The position numbers and the translations under genes were made by a program. A stretch of DNA of 64,000 nt from Rhodamnia argentea (lineage: Eukaryota > Streptophyta > Magnoliopsida > Myrtales > Myrtaceae): the NCBI RefSeq assembly GCF_020921035.1, contig NC_063156.1, forward strand, positions 25,778,283 to 25,842,282. Reading direction: 5' to 3'. Shown piece after piece: positions 36,151 to 49,615 of the stretch; the first letter of the stretch is position 1, and each line of letters opens with the position of its first letter. Below the pieces are notes generated by a model. The model had not been told where the DNA came from and did no database searches. It worked only from the letters and a program-made list of their open reading frames with translations.

Positions 36151-38364
36151 GTGAATGCTCTTCGATTGTGGCGATTCGCGCGACGCGTTGCTAGGATTTT
36201 CTAAGTTTCCAAGTATTAGACAGTTGCGTTTTTCTCGCTCCGATTTCGAATCGCGCATTTCGCTGCTTCGCTAGTTGAAGAGTCGCGATGATTATGTCGA
36301 GGTGCGTGTTTGATTTCTTTTTTTTTTGGTTCTTGTTCTGTTTTTATTCCTGTAGGTTTTGGATAAGTGCATTAGAGATGCTAGAAACCTCATGGCGACT
36401 CGAGAGAGGAGCGAGGTTGCTTCGGCGATAAGCCTCTTGGATTCGGCATTGGCTCTGTCGCCGCGCTTCGAGGTCGCTCTCGAGCTCAAGGCGAGATCGC
36501 TGCTCTTCCTTAGGCGCTTCAAAGACGTCGCCGATATGCTTCAGGACTACATTCCGAGTCTCAAGATGGCGAGCGACGACTCCGGTTCCGTTGCGTCTGA
36601 TGGCTCCTCTCAACAGCTGTCCAAGGAGCAAGCCAAGCTCCTCTCCAGCTCTTCCGATTCGTCGAGTCAAGATCCGAGCTTCAAGTGCTTCTCCGTCTCG
36701 GATTTGAAGAAGAAAGTCATGGCTGGGCTGGGAAAAAGTTGCGACACGGAAGGTCAATGGAGGTACTGGTCTTTGCTTGTTTCATTTCATTTTCATCACA
36801 GTTGTGGTCGTCTGGAGTGGTGGTCTGAGATTATCGTATCGACAAACCTATTATCGTTGTAGTAAAAATTCACTTTTTCCTGTTGTTTTGGATTGATGAT
36901 ATGGTAAGTTGGATCGATGTAATGACCGGGTTCTTTCGAGTTTAAAATGCTATTGCTAACTTTTGGAGAGAGCTTTGAATAACATTGACCAGTTTATTTG
37001 ATCGTCCTGAACAATCAATGTTTGGACTTTGGAGTTAGATTCACTTTACTTGTTTGATGGTGCTTTATCACTAGTGGCTTACAGTTTTTATACACTCAAT
37101 CTTATGCAGGTACTTGGTTCTGGGTAAGGCATGCTGCCATTTGGGCCTGATGGAGGACTCTCTGGTACTTCTACAAACAGGAAAACGCTTGGCTACTGAT
37201 GCATTACGACGTGAGAGCGTGTGCTGGTCCGATGACAGCTTCTCTTTTCCTGATTTGCCAAGCTTTAGTGAAACAATTGCCGCAAAAAAGGCCAACCCGC
37301 ATCCGACTGAATCGGCACTAGACTCCATCAACCAACTCCTGAGCCGCGTGAAATTCCTCCTTCGCCGCCGTGCAGCTGCTCTTGCGGCTCTCAATGCTGG
37401 CCTCTACTCTGAGGCCATACGACACTTTACCAAGATCGTCGATGGAAAGTATGGGGCTCCTCAGGGATTCCTTGCTCAATGCTACCTGTACCGCGCCTCT
37501 GCTTACCGCTCGGCTGGAAGGATTGCGGAATCCATTGCTGATTGTAATCGGACACTTGCACTTGACAACACTTGCATTCAAGCCCTGGACACCAGAGCTT
37601 CGCTGCTAGAAGCAATAAGGTGCTTACCAGATTGTCTGCATGACCTGGAACACTTGAAACTTCTATACAATACAATCCTGCGCAACAGGAGACTCCCAGG
37701 CCCTGCTTGGAAACATTACAATGTGAGTTATGCCGAAATTCCTGGCAAGCTGTGTCTTCTTACAACAAAAATGCAAGAGTTGAAGCTAAGGGTAGCTTCA
37801 GGGGAGACTGGAAATGTAGACTACTATTCTTTGATTGGGTTAAGGCGGGGTTGTTCGAGGTCTGAACTGGAGAGAGCGTATTTGTTGCTTTCTCTGAGAC
37901 ACAAGCCTGATAGGGCTATTGATTTCTTGGACCGGTGCGAGTTTGCTGATGATTCCAATCTTGATTCAGTCAAGGACCGAGCAAAGGTCTCAGCTGTGTT
38001 GCTGTATAGACTGCTTCAGAAGGGTTATGCCAGTGTTAAGGCTACGATCACAGAAGAGGAAGAGGCGGAGAAACAGAGAAAGAAGATTACAGCTGCACTG
38101 CAATCAGAGCAGGCATCAATTCAAGCAAAACAATGCCATGAAGCCAAACCAGAGACAAAACCCAACACAATCACCATCCCAACACCATTAGACAATCCTG
38201 CCCCAGTAACGATCGACTCGAGCCGTGCCAATGCAAAAACATCTACCGATGAATCAGTGTATCAAGGAGTGTTTTGCCGTGACCTGGCTGCGGTGGGAAG
38301 TTTGTTATCTAAGGTCGGGTTTAACCGTCCACTACCAGTGAAATATGCCGCATTGAGCTGCTGA
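35969..38364 (+). CDS. TPR protein with a J-like domain (At4g02100/At3g62570 type)
   Basis: Three coding exons (35969-36091, 36356-36762, 37110-38364) give 594 aa. A second in-frame ATG at 36026, opening MAASPCLGGGGEKKHWWLTN, may be the true start (575 aa); neither has an ideal context. The N-terminal half has TPR-like helix pairs (EVASAISLLDSALALSPRFEVALELKAR; EAIRHFTKIVDG, then FLAQCYLYRASAYRSAGRIAESIADCNRTLAL). At about residues 440-500 there is a J-domain-like segment, DYYSLIGLRRGCSRSELERAYL...LRHKPDRA. The catalytic HPD of real J domains reads HKPD here, so stimulation of Hsp70 is doubtful. The tail is Glu/Lys- and Gln-rich. The molecular role is unknown; a co-chaperone-like function is only suggested by the domains. 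Intron 1 begins next to a CT microsatellite. Confidence 0.88.
36114..36147. repeat. (CT)n microsatellite in intron 1 of the TPR gene
   Basis: An uninterrupted TC/CT run of about 34 bp just inside intron 1. Shorter GA and CT runs lie in the leader at about 35645-35663 and 35714-35738. Confidence 0.9.
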
Positions 38365-40705
38365 TTATGTTACAATAATAGCTTATATATAGTTCTATCG
38401 ATGTCGCCCACCGGGCAATTCTGGTTCAAAATTTCTTGGTACAAATGGGGCAGCATAGGACTCCCGGAAAATTTTGCACCTTCCTCTTTCTTTCTTTTAA
38501 TCCACCTGTACAGAGATGTTCATCATTCAATACTATCCACTTCCCTTCTCCTCTCGTCTTTAATGTCGTTTGTTAGTTTCATTTACTGATTCAAGCGGAT
38601 GGTATGGTAGGTCATTCAATGGTCATTACTGTCTGAATGTAAAGCAACCAGTATAAATGGTCGCTGCTCTGATGGAGATCATTGTCAGTGTGGTGGCAGG
38701 AAGATTGCAGAAGAAGGTGACATCGTTTGGGTTCTCCCCAATGTCCAATCTGCCAGCATTTAATTGGTTTTTTGCCCGGTTTGTTCATCCAGAACACATC
38801 CGACATTCCTCTAGATTTCAATTTATTGCTTTGCTTGCTCAAACCTCCCGTTCTTTGCCGTATCCTGATAATGGCTAAAAAGCTCACTTCGCAGAGTGGC
38901 CAGTGGGGCGCCACTGTAGACATTGGTTGTTGTCCTGAGTAATTGTTGCAGGCATCCGGAGCGACATGCACGAGAGCAGTCAGATCGTGTGGGTCTCAAA
39001 TGAATCCCTGTCGAATCTAATGGCTCACATGTGCCAAGTCCATATGAGCTCGGTGCATCTAGCAAAGAACATTTTATTGGAAGGTGTACTGTTCAGTCAT
39101 CACGAGTGCAATTAAGAAACTTGTATGTGATTACAGTAAGCTCCCGGCTCATCATACCCTTATTAACATCACTGTCGTGGAGAGGTTGTCAAGTCAATTA
39201 AGATGAATTCGATTTACTGATGGCTACTCCGACAAGAACAAACTTAGTTCCAAAGATTTGGCAAAAAAAGTGACGTGGCAACTTTTCAAATATTCTAGTT
39301 GAGCGCGCCAATTGGTCTTAATAGGGGAAGAGGAATCTCACTTCTTGTGAGGACGGTCGGATGTGCACGTTAGTTCTGGCAGAGTACGCTTTGTACGCTT
39401 CCCAGCTAATTATTCGGTTCAACGTTGACCAGATGATCAAATGCTTAGTTGATCAAACGTCGTATTCATTATTCAGCAATCTCTCCTTTTCTTTCTTCGA
39501 TTATTGAAGCACGTTTTATTCTCTTCCAGGAAAACAAGAGGTGGGTTCACTTGGGTTGGGTAGGCCAATCTGTTCACCATCGTCATCACTTGTGCATTAG
39601 CAATTAAGCATAGCTAGTCGCATGGAGACAATGGAATACACTTTCATCTCCGCACAGCAAATGCAGATGAGGAAATGAGAACACGATTATAGAAGACATT
39701 CTGTTTGGAGGCAGTGGAGAGGGACATGTGGCTTCAGCAAGCGTTCGATTTCTTGACGGGTGTCCAGAACAGCGTTTGCTCACAAGACTGACCGAGCACC
39801 TCTGAGCGAAACATTTGCAAGTCAAGTGCAGACTAACTTTAGGTTGTTTCCTGGATCGGTTTGCTTTTCCACAACATTAATACATAATGGTCGGCAACCA
39901 AAACCGGCTCCTGTGTGGAGGACTGAGGACTTGAGGCAAAGAATATGTGCCGTGAAGGACAAGCTTCTTAGCCATGGATTTATCTTGTAACCTATGAACT
40001 CGTGGTTCTATCAATCAGCACCTACTGACGCCTGAGGAAAAGAATGACGTTGGAAAAGAAACATGAGGTGAAGAACTAAAAGGACGAGTAATTTCTATCT
40101 TGTGACTTTTTATCAAAAGAGTTGCTAATTCCAACAACTTTTCTTCATTTTCCAACTTTCTCAAATTGCATCCTACTACGGCATTTTTCCAACTTATTAA
40201 CCGGTACTATATCCGACCAAAAAAAAAAAAATTGGTACTATCAATAGATCCTTGCCTTAGAGAAACAAACATGGATAGTCAATCCAAGCACAAGAAATGC
40301 GTGGAGATAAATGATCATTTCAAAGGTTAATGCAGCTAAAGCTGCAGGATTACAGATTGTCGGTGAAGGAACAAATCCACGGTCATGTCCGACTTTCATG
40401 ACTATCCAAAAGCAAGTCTAAAAGAGTAGTCACTCTCTCTGCAACATGACTACATTAAAACCGGAGTGCACTTGAAAAGAGCAACAGTAACAAGGGAACA
40501 ATCCCCAGCCACTAATCCAATACATTCGAACTCCCAAGATAAACCCGTGAGTATCCTTATGTCAAGTTGCGCAGAGAGCATCACACTTATTAGGAGGAAT
40601 ATGTTATGCCCGGCATTACCACTTTTATCCTGCACCCCCAAAAATTTACAGATGTTCCGCCTTTAGACAGATCAAAGACTTTACAGAAGTTAATCACTTG
40701 TACCT
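38365..40705. other. Intergenic region between the TPR and BRCT-PHD genes
   Basis: The two genes are convergent, so this is the 3' flank of both. Several short frames are open (for example 39760-39990, opened only by GTG), but none resembles a known protein. No repeat structure stands out. Confidence 0.5.
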
Positions 40706-43700
40706 TTATGACGCAGTTCCACGTTTCCTTTTTGGAGCAGATTTTGTAGTTTTCTTTGCACTTTGGATACACCTTGAACAAAGCCAATCCTCTTCTGGAA
40801 CAACTTTGAATGGAGGATTGCAGCAATCAATATGAGTGCCTATCCCACAACCAACTGAACCACTCTCGTCACCACATATGAGCATCACCACCCCTCTATC
40901 AGAAGAACCACAAACTTGGCAACATATATCGCTTCCACCATCATCTGGTGGTGTCAAGTTCACCACCTCTTCTGCCTTTGACTGCAGTCGCGTAAACGAC
41001 TTCTCTGCCCAGGCATGTGTGCCATACAACACATGCTTCTCGAGTGAGTATCCTGGTTTGCACACGTACTCAACTAGGTAATCTGCCGCAATGCATGGTA
41101 TCTCATGCTTCAGGAATTCCTGGACCCACACATCCACTCGTGGCATCCCAGGACTGATGATGGCGAAGTCAACTCTGGTGTTAAGGAACCGATCATAAGG
41201 TGGAGAAGTTGCTAATATAGCCCCATCTCCAGCCTTCACAACACGCTTCAGAGTGTCCTGGTCAATGAGATTCGAGAGTATCACTATATGAATTAGGAAG
41301 TTTCAAAAGCCCCACTGTATGAAACTCATTGATAACTACGATTTAAGGCTTTCTATTAACAGCAATTATGTGCCAGATATCAGAAATGCTTGGACAAGTG
41401 ATGCTATGTTCTCATTCTTATAGGAGGAAACATACCAGAGGTGGTGTGATACATTCACCATAAATTATTATACGCATCTCATGGAAGGCACCATGTCCTG
41501 TCCTCTCCCTTAAAAGCCTCCATTTTCTTGGAGCCTCTAAGTTAATCGCACCATCTTGGCTAAGGCCATTTTTGTGCCATTCATAAGGTTCCTCAGCCAG
41601 AAACTTTCCCGCCTCACTACTAGCAATTAGATATTCAGGCTTGAGAATCCACCTGCACCCAAAAGATAAAAAAATAATAATAAGATAATATATTTTGCCA
41701 TCATGAAGAACATGATGCAGAAAACACCTCAGCAAGAGAGAGTAGTCAGAGTCCAGAGCTCACATGCACATGTACCTAAAGAGATGAGTCCTTGTCCATT
41801 AAAGGAAAGGTTCTTCTTTGTTAAGTGAACTTCTAGACAAGTCGTAAAGAAGGAAAGGAAATCAAGTAAAAAGTGCCCCAAAATCACTTATTTGTAACCA
41901 AATAAAAATTGGTTACACTCCATAACAAACTTTCTCGTAATGTTTGTAATCAATATTTGCCATAATCGATCATTTTCTTAGTGATATGCTTAAAATAGCG
42001 CAGCCGAAGCATTCATTGACATCGGGAGCAAAAATGCAATGAGAAAGCCATGCAGAGAGTAACACCTTCCAGAAGCAGCAGCTGCAAAAAACTTCTCAGT
42101 CCTGCGCACAGGATCCGGAGATATGAAGTGTGTTGCCTGGTATGACCATTTATGGGAATTTGCGCATAATCTCCCTCTGAGACGTCGAGCAACTTGCTGA
42201 AATTCTTTCCTCTGTTGCTTATGTCCACTCAGTATGAACCACGCAGGTTCAGTTCTCTTTCTGTTGAGAGTTTCTGCTGCTACTGAGTTTCCACAGTTTT
42301 TTCGAGCCTCTTCATCATTTTGCCGATTCATTCTGCTGGGATTAATAGAGGATTTCCAATTTTGTAATTTGCCCTGACTTATACCATGATCTGCATTAAG
42401 AACTGGTTGGTTCTCTTTCTCCACTTCAATTGAGCTCTCAAATTTGTTTGATTTCACTGTGCAGCTCCTACCACTGCCTGAAGAACATGAGATTCCATTG
42501 TGCTCTTCCACCCTTCGCTCAGTGTGCGGAAGAGATGATGCTCGGCCATCCAAGCCAACATTACATTCCATTTTCCCCTTAGCATCAGGGACCGTCTTCA
42601 GCTTCTTACCAGAAGAACTTTTAGTTCCTTTAATAAATTTTCCTTCTATTGCGGCCTTCAAATTTGACTTTTTTAGCCCATAAGTTTTTCCATAGGTCCT
42701 TTCCCTTTTTTCTGAGCTTGAACCTTCTTTAGATTTAGTAGCATCATCAGGCATGTGATCACCAGAGATATTTGTTTCCTTCACCAAACAATTCGAAGTC
42801 TCCTCCATATGCACATCTTCTTTTTGTATCGACTGATATCCATCAGGATTTCCTTCATTGATTGCTTCCTCCAAAGCATGATCATCCTTGTCCTCAGGGG
42901 CCTCGGTATCCTCATCCATGATATCCTTAATGCCATCCTCATCTTGCATAATATCCTTCAGCCCCTCCGATAATGCAATACCATTTTGTGCGTGAGCTAT
43001 ATCAACATGATTGTCAGGAGATTTGTCAGAAATAACTATGTTGTCCCTGCCATTTGAAGAGTTCATTGCATCAGTTGAGGAAGCAGCCTTTCTTGGGTAT
43101 ATTGAGCCTTTCGTGTTGGCAGATTTACTGACCTTGGTCTTAGAACCCAAAGTCTTCCTTTCAGCCACCTTCTTCCCCAACGGGGTTTTAGCAACTTTAT
43201 CACCACTCCTCTCGAGGAAATCAAATTTTGTAGGTTTTTCAGAGGGTTTTTCAACATCCATTGCCTGGTGTGTCTGGGTTGAAATCTTGGCAGGTGGTAG
43301 CCAAGGTTGCTTCCCAATTTCTCCTGTTTGATGTATAGGCTCTTCAACATTAGTTTGTCCAATGGCAGTCGGGCTAACTGAGGCAAGTTTTCCCGGTCCA
43401 CCAGAAGATGTCTGAGCTATCTTCTCACCATCATTCTTGTCTCTCTCTGCATCAACGTTGACAATATTTGCGAAAGGCAACTGATTTGCCACTGATACTT
43501 CATTAGACCTGTTGGACTTGTTTGTTGAAATGCATGTAGATTTGTTCCCCACAGAATTCACATCAGCAGGTTCATTTGTACAATGGGCACCATTTCTTGG
43601 ATATAAAAGATCATGAGCTCCACCATGATGATCAATCAATCCTCTTGCCTCGGATCCTTCAGTTTTACTACCAGTTAAAGGGTTCCCTGAAATGCACAGC

Positions 43701-46700
43701 TTTTCATAATAACTCGTTTGGGACCGGGAAACTTCAGGCGTCTTTTGGGCAGGTGTACCTTTTGACTCTTCAGAGTATGCCTCCAGATTTTGTGAAGGAG
43801 TTTGAATACAAGCATTACCAACATCATCCCTGGCTTTGGCTTTGAAGGATGAGTTTTCAATATCACCATCTAATTCGCATGGATGTATTCTGAGAGAAGA
43901 ATTTGCATGAGCTGATCCCTCTACAGCATGCAGAGGAAATGAGGTTCTCCTTGGAGTTTTCCTTGAGTAACTCAAGGCACCATGCTTAGCATCAAACTCA
44001 GATGACTCAACACTTCCGGAAGCACATGGTTCCTTGCTACTGTTCAAAGCAGGAGTTTTCTGTTTCACTTCAGTTGGACTACCAGAAGTTGCAGTTTGTA
44101 AAGGACTCACGTCATGAGAAATGGATATCGAAGGACGATTAAGGTCATTCCTGACTGATGGGCTTTCTGCCGGCTTAGTTGGAGTAACTGACAAGTACTT
44201 AGCACTAGAAGCCCTTGATTGACCTTCCATTTCATTTAAACCCAGTGGTGCTTTTGATAATTTAGCTGCAGACAAAGGCACAGAGGAGCTGGAGATCCCA
44301 ACCTTCAAATTAAAAGGACTTCTACATTCAGCATTTTCCATAGGTTGCTTTTCTTCAGCCTCTTCTTCAGAATCTTTAGCTTCTGCCTCCATTTCCGACT
44401 CATAGCCACTATAACAACAGAACAATTGATCATTAGAAAAAGAAATAACAAGTGAATCTTAGAATATTGGATATTTATACTCCAGACTGACTTACATAGT
44501 TCATAGAACACAAAGGTAAAGGATGTACACATTTTTGTCTCTTGTATGTGCACATAAGAAATTTGAAGTTAGACGCAGCAATGGCAAGTTAAAAATAGTT
44601 ATAGACAAAAGAGTGGAAATTTTTGGATTGAAAGTCAAAATGAGAGGGAAAAAAAAAGCGAAAGGAAAGGCATTGCCATCCTAATAAGGCAACAGTATGT
44701 GGAAAGTTAAGGAAAAAGAGAGAAAATGCCACTAACCATACAAACAAGTCCCACTCTCCCGAACCTTTTCTTCCTCCACTGATTCCTCCTTTCTTTCTCT
44801 TCTCTTAGTTGTTGTTTAACAAAGACATTAAATTCCATTATTGAACCAGAGAGTTTCTTAATTACTCCTCTGCGAAAATGAAGTCACATGATGCATGCGC
44901 ATAGCAGTGTTTCTTCTCTACATAATAACAAGTCAGGTTCACCAATAACCCAACCAGAAAGGAGGGGCACATCTAATACTCTTTTGACCACCACTGAGTC
45001 ATTGGTGATCCGACCCCCTTCCCCAGGGAAAAAAGGAAAAACAAAAACATTTTTAGTGGGAAAAGTATGGATCATGTACCAAGTATACATTTTGTCCCTA
45101 GCGAATGGACTCCAAATAAGCGTACTCCTTTGCTCACATAATGGAGTTAGTGGAAACAGAAAATTGAAAGGAAAAAAGAAAAAAAAAAAGGAAAATCAAA
45201 AGAACTATACAATGCTTATACTAGATAGTATCTAGATATTATCCGAGCAATGCAAACTTCCTTCAAGAACCATATTCAGATAAGATTATTCTTGTGTATA
45301 GACATTGGACAGGAAATTCAAGTATCTCACCTCTTGCTATAATTAGCTTCTGGAAGAATTTCCCAGTCCCTTAAACTGCAAAAGGAGGGAATTAGAGAGC
45401 AGATTAGATTTCATCAAATGGTACTTTTCTTGGTATGTGCTCGTTGAAAGTTAAAACCAATGATATGTCATGTCATGGGATTTTAGCAGAATGGAAATTT
45501 TGACATACCAATCCTCTAACCACCGATGATTAACAAGCTTTATTGTCTTTATTTTCTTTGCAAGCTCATACTTCTCCCCTGCATGAAAGAGACCACTGGA
45601 TTATCCGGTGCATAAGATAGAGAAGCTTTGAATGCAAGAAAGATCCAATCAGCCATCGTGAGATCCATGTATAACCATTATTTTCCCTGCCTATGTGAAC
45701 AAAAGATGCGGGCAACAGCAAAAGCAACTTTCTTTTGCAAGTACAATGCCATTAGTCTTCACCAATCATTCTAAGAAGCCACAACTCCATTTTGGAGAAT
45801 TCCGGGATTGATGGCATACGCAGATATGCTGAAAATAACCATATATTTATCTAATGTCCATGTGAATTACTCCCCGCTACACGTATCTGTCAGGGAGGTG
45901 CTTGGTCAGCGCTGGCTCATCTAATAATCAATGGAGAACTATTACTAAGAAGAGCATGGAATAATTCTTCCATCTCATCCTCCAAACTCGTATACACAGT
46001 TCGGATATAATAGAACACAAATTCAGGGGAAAAAAATAGAACAAAAAACTTAAACTGCACAACAATCCAAATCGTTGTTAAACATTATAGAGAACGATAA
46101 ATGTAGCACACAGAAGTAGCTTAAGTGAAAGCTCCTTCAATAGAAAAGAAAGCGTACCCTCGAACTTGTAGCAGAAAAGGTGGGTGACTTTGTTTGCCAC
46201 GAGGGGTTTAGAAAATTGTGCTCCCATTAACCCCACCATTGTCTGGAAAGATGGCAAAAATCATAAAATGAAGCACTTCAATCACAACCAAACCGCCTCT
46301 TATAGCACATCTTTATACTACTGCAGAGAAATAGAAGTGTACAATAAAAAACCCACTTGGTACTTAAATCATTAAGAAAGACCTTTACCATTATGTCATC
46401 TCGATCTTGCCGCTGATAACCAGTCAAGCACATAATTAGACTTTCAGCACCAGGAATTCCATTTAAATCTTTCAGAGGTCTGTACATAATCTGTTTAAGA
46501 GCAAGTTGAACAACAAGCATTGAGAAGATGAGCAAGATGACTTTATAGTATGAAAAGCATTATGGGCAGACTAATGCAACGAGTTTAGCCACTATGATTG
46601 CAGGTTTCATTTCAAAGGTGGAAAGAAGTTTGAAGGGAAGGGTTTCTTCCACAATTTGGTCTGACTAACGTCTAAAGATCAGATAAATTATGAGTCCAGG

Positions 46701-48064
46701 AATGAAATAAAATTTTGACAATTTAATGGCAATTATTTGTATGTTTAGTTGTAATGAGAAAATGATTAGCCTCACATTTGATTCAACGTAGAAGGAAAGG
46801 GAGAAAATTTTGCTAATAAAAGATTGAGCGAAACTTTCACATTTGCAGTTATCATTAGTAGCAGCATTCTCCTTCACATCCGGAGATCAAACCAAGCCCA
46901 TTGACCCTTAATTGCTGTCCAAATCACTAACACTCGTCAAATAAGAATAATACATGGAGGAAAAAATAACTTTTACTATCTCCGGACATGGCACTAAGGA
47001 ACCAGAATTGCCCCAGGTAGTTCATACAAATCCTGGCAGAAAGGACAGTTAAGCACTGCAGAACATTTTGGCCTCCAGAGAAACTGCTAAATGCACTCTA
47101 CCGAAAAAATTGTCAAATCAACATGACTAACACCCCCAATGCCAAACTTATTAAGCTTAGCAAGACGACACCTGGCTAAAGGCATTGGCCACCGAACTGT
47201 GTAAAGCAGCTAGTATATTTAGGATCATTTGATATACTTCACAAGGTTGAATGACCAAAAAGAAATTCACTAGACATTAGAGGATTTGTTAAGACAAGCA
47301 TGTTCTGAGTCATGAATAAGCTGAAAGAGAAGTATATGCTATTATCATACATGGGATCCAAATGACAGCCAAACATAATCCTAATTGCAACAACAGACCT
47401 ATTAATCAATCAAGGTGAACGATCTATATCTTTCCACCAACTGTGAAAGAATCGAAGATACCAAAATAAAACAATGAAATACAGAATCGCACCGATGAAG
47501 CATCAACAGGCATTCCAATGTCATAGCTGTGATCGACCCACAAGCCAGTGACGACTACCTTGCCATCTTCTCGAGCAGCAACACACACGGGATCGTCCTA
47601 TTGGTTGGCATATCAGTTTGAATATGAAGTATCAGAATAAAAAGCTGATTATATGAATCCAAGACCAGACTCGGGATTTAGATATAAAATGAAGGTGAAA
47701 ATTGCTCAAGTAAAGGAATAATGGAGTTCCGCTTAGGAAACGGGGAGACGAAACTAACGTAAACAATTCTATCAACAACCACGTGACTGCAATTCGGACC
47801 GTATTCACCGGCATCAACCCCACCGCCATCGACAAGCTTCGACAAAACCTACAGGCTCAAAATCAATCGATGGAAAAATATGTCAAACGATGAATTAGGC
47901 TCAAAATGCCATTCCAACCGAACACGCTCTCACTACCGAAGTGAACAAAAAAAGAGAAAGAAAAAAACAAATTCTAGTACATGTCGTCGGCCGTCGGGAT
48001 CGAAGCCGAAAAGAACGAAGCGGACGCCGTGGAACGGCTTCGAGGGAGAGGCGCTTCCGAGCAT
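40706..48064 (-). CDS. BRCT and PHD-finger nuclear protein (At4g02110 type)
   Basis: Ten coding exons on the minus strand give 1230 aa: 48064-47981, 47848-47759, 47597-47493, 46490-46389, 46242-46158, 45578-45509, 45375-45331, 44408-42066, 41652-41436, 41257-40706. All junctions are GT-AG and in frame. An in-frame stop lies just upstream of the ATG. The N-terminus has tandem BRCT domains (about residues 9-195; VRFVLFGF..., VTGLWVDHSYDIG, NKVTHLFCYKF, NHRWLEDCLRDW). The huge exon 8 encodes a disordered Ser/Lys/Glu-rich linker of about 780 residues. C-terminal BRCT-like sequence (AWFILSG...ATHFI..., WILKPEYLIAS) is followed by a C4HC3 PHD finger at 1160-1210 (C1160, C1163, C1175, C1184, H1189, C1192, C1207, C1210). 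BRCT pairs bind phosphopeptides in DNA-damage signalling, and PHD fingers read histone tails. A chromatin or damage-response role is inferred, not shown. It closely resembles Arabidopsis At4g02110. Confidence 0.9.
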
Positions 48065-49016
48065 CGTGGTCTCGAACGGGACCTCCTCTTACGGCGGACT
48101 CAGGTCCGGACGAAACAGCGATAGCGTGGGTCTGCGTCGATTCCGAACAAAGGCGTCGGGACGAGAGAGAGGGAGAGAGAGAGAAATGGAGATTGAGATG
48201 GTGCAGTGTTTGCAGAGGAAATGGAGGAAATGAGGGTTCTTGTGATGGACGAGGACGCCGGTGGTGAGAGAAGCTTGCAGAGGAAGAGAGCAACAGCGAA
48301 GAGGGCAATCAGTGTGAATTGTTCTGTAGAGAGAGGGGGGGAGGGAAAATTTTTTGGGTTTTCCATTTTTCGTTTGATTTTACTTTCGTGGCGGGAGCGA
48401 GAGGGAAGATTGCATCTCCCGCACGTGCCGACGCCACGCGCACTCAATAGGCACACGTGCGAGGCAGAGATAGGTGGACATGGATTGCATAGGGCTTAAA
48501 AGGTCTTTACACTCTGCTATTACTTACTAATATCATCGCCCCCTCTTTGAAATGAGAAATTGAACAAAAAATATTTTAAATTCTAGAGATATAAAAGAAG
48601 ATTATACGCAGCTTTACATGTCGTTTTTCGAATTCTCAATTATCTCTCTACCTCTCCGGTTTTGTCTTCCTTTTTTATTTTCAATTCTCTAATATTCAAT
48701 TCGGTAAATGCAATATTAGCAAATCAACGCCGACGTGATGCTGGTATGTCAATCCCAATTAGCATTTTTGTTTCCTTTTTAACGATGGCTGGATATTCTT
48801 TTTATTAGATTCGCTCTGATTGGTGCTGCTACACATTCACTAAAAATGAAATAATGTATTCTTTTGAATTGATATATCAATTGGGAAATCATAATTTACA
48901 TCTATCTATTTTTACAATATTACTAATGTGTTTCATATTTTTCAATGAGTGTATCGTATCAAGCAACAGTTCCCAAATACATTCGATGTGGTCAAATTGT
49001 GAAATAAAACTAGCTA
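48065..49016. other. Upstream region of the BRCT-PHD gene
   Basis: This holds the 5' flank of the minus-strand gene, with a GA microsatellite around 48163-48184 and GC-rich sequence near 48420. Open frames on both strands between 47.9 and 48.5 kb are shadows of exon 1 and its leader. Beyond 48500 it is AT-rich, with nothing recognised. Confidence 0.45.
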
Positions 49017-49025
49017 AAAGGAGAT

Positions 49026-49615
49026 AGGAAAATTGTCCAAAAAGTCCTAAATTTATTGGACTTTAGGCAATTCAGTTTTAAATATTTCGATTTTATCAAT
49101 TGAGTCATAAATCTTTTGACATTTTGCTAATTGAGTCCATCCAGCTACTTTTAGCCAACAATCGTTGACGTGAACGCTGGGCATCCTACGTGGCATGATC
49201 GATGTTGACTTGAATAATTTTTCAATCCTTTTAAAAAAAATCGAGCTTTTTTGCCTTGTTTTTCCCCAAGCTTGGCAAGGATCGTTGGCCAACCATGGGC
49301 AATCTCAAGCGAGGACCGCCCAACCCTCGTGGTGACCTTTGCTGGACTTGATAGAAAACAAAAGGAAAAGAAAGAAAGAAGGAAAAAAAAAAAAGAAAAG
49401 AAGAAAATTCAATTAAAATGAAATTGTCCATATCAACGCCGATCGTCCCAGTGGCACCATCGGTGTTCAAGTGAGTGATTTCCAATTGATATCAATCGAA
49501 CGAATTCAATTTGTAAAGTGTCAAAATATTTATGATTTAATCGACAATATTGAAATGTTTAGAATTGAATTGGCCAAAGCATGATAGATTTAAGACTTTT
49601 TGGATGATTTTCCCA
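49026..49615. mobile_element. MITE with long terminal inverted repeats and 9-bp target duplication (1 mismatch)
   Basis: The left end aggaaaattgtccaaaaagt is mirrored by the right end (reverse complement tgggaaaatcatccaaaaag). The similarity runs inward for about 110-120 bp with mismatches. The flanks are aaaggagat (49017-49025) and aaacgagat (49616-49624), 8 of 9 matching, as expected of a 9-bp Mutator-type duplication. The interior has no transposase frame, so it is non-autonomous. Confidence 0.65.

Noticed and set aside
35761-36258. 165-codon minus-strand frame with a His-Glu repeat
   Set aside because: It is the antisense reading of the TGCTCG hexamer and CT microsatellite in the TPR leader.
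42013-42065. Extension of the big BRCT-PHD exon to a stop at 41990
   Set aside because: The donor at 42065 joins exactly to 41652 and restores the conserved BRCT sequence. The extension is intron read-through.
47901-48499. Several frames on both strands around the BRCT-PHD first exon
   Set aside because: The correct exon 1 is the 28-codon piece at 47981-48064. The others are shadows of it or of the GA-rich leader.
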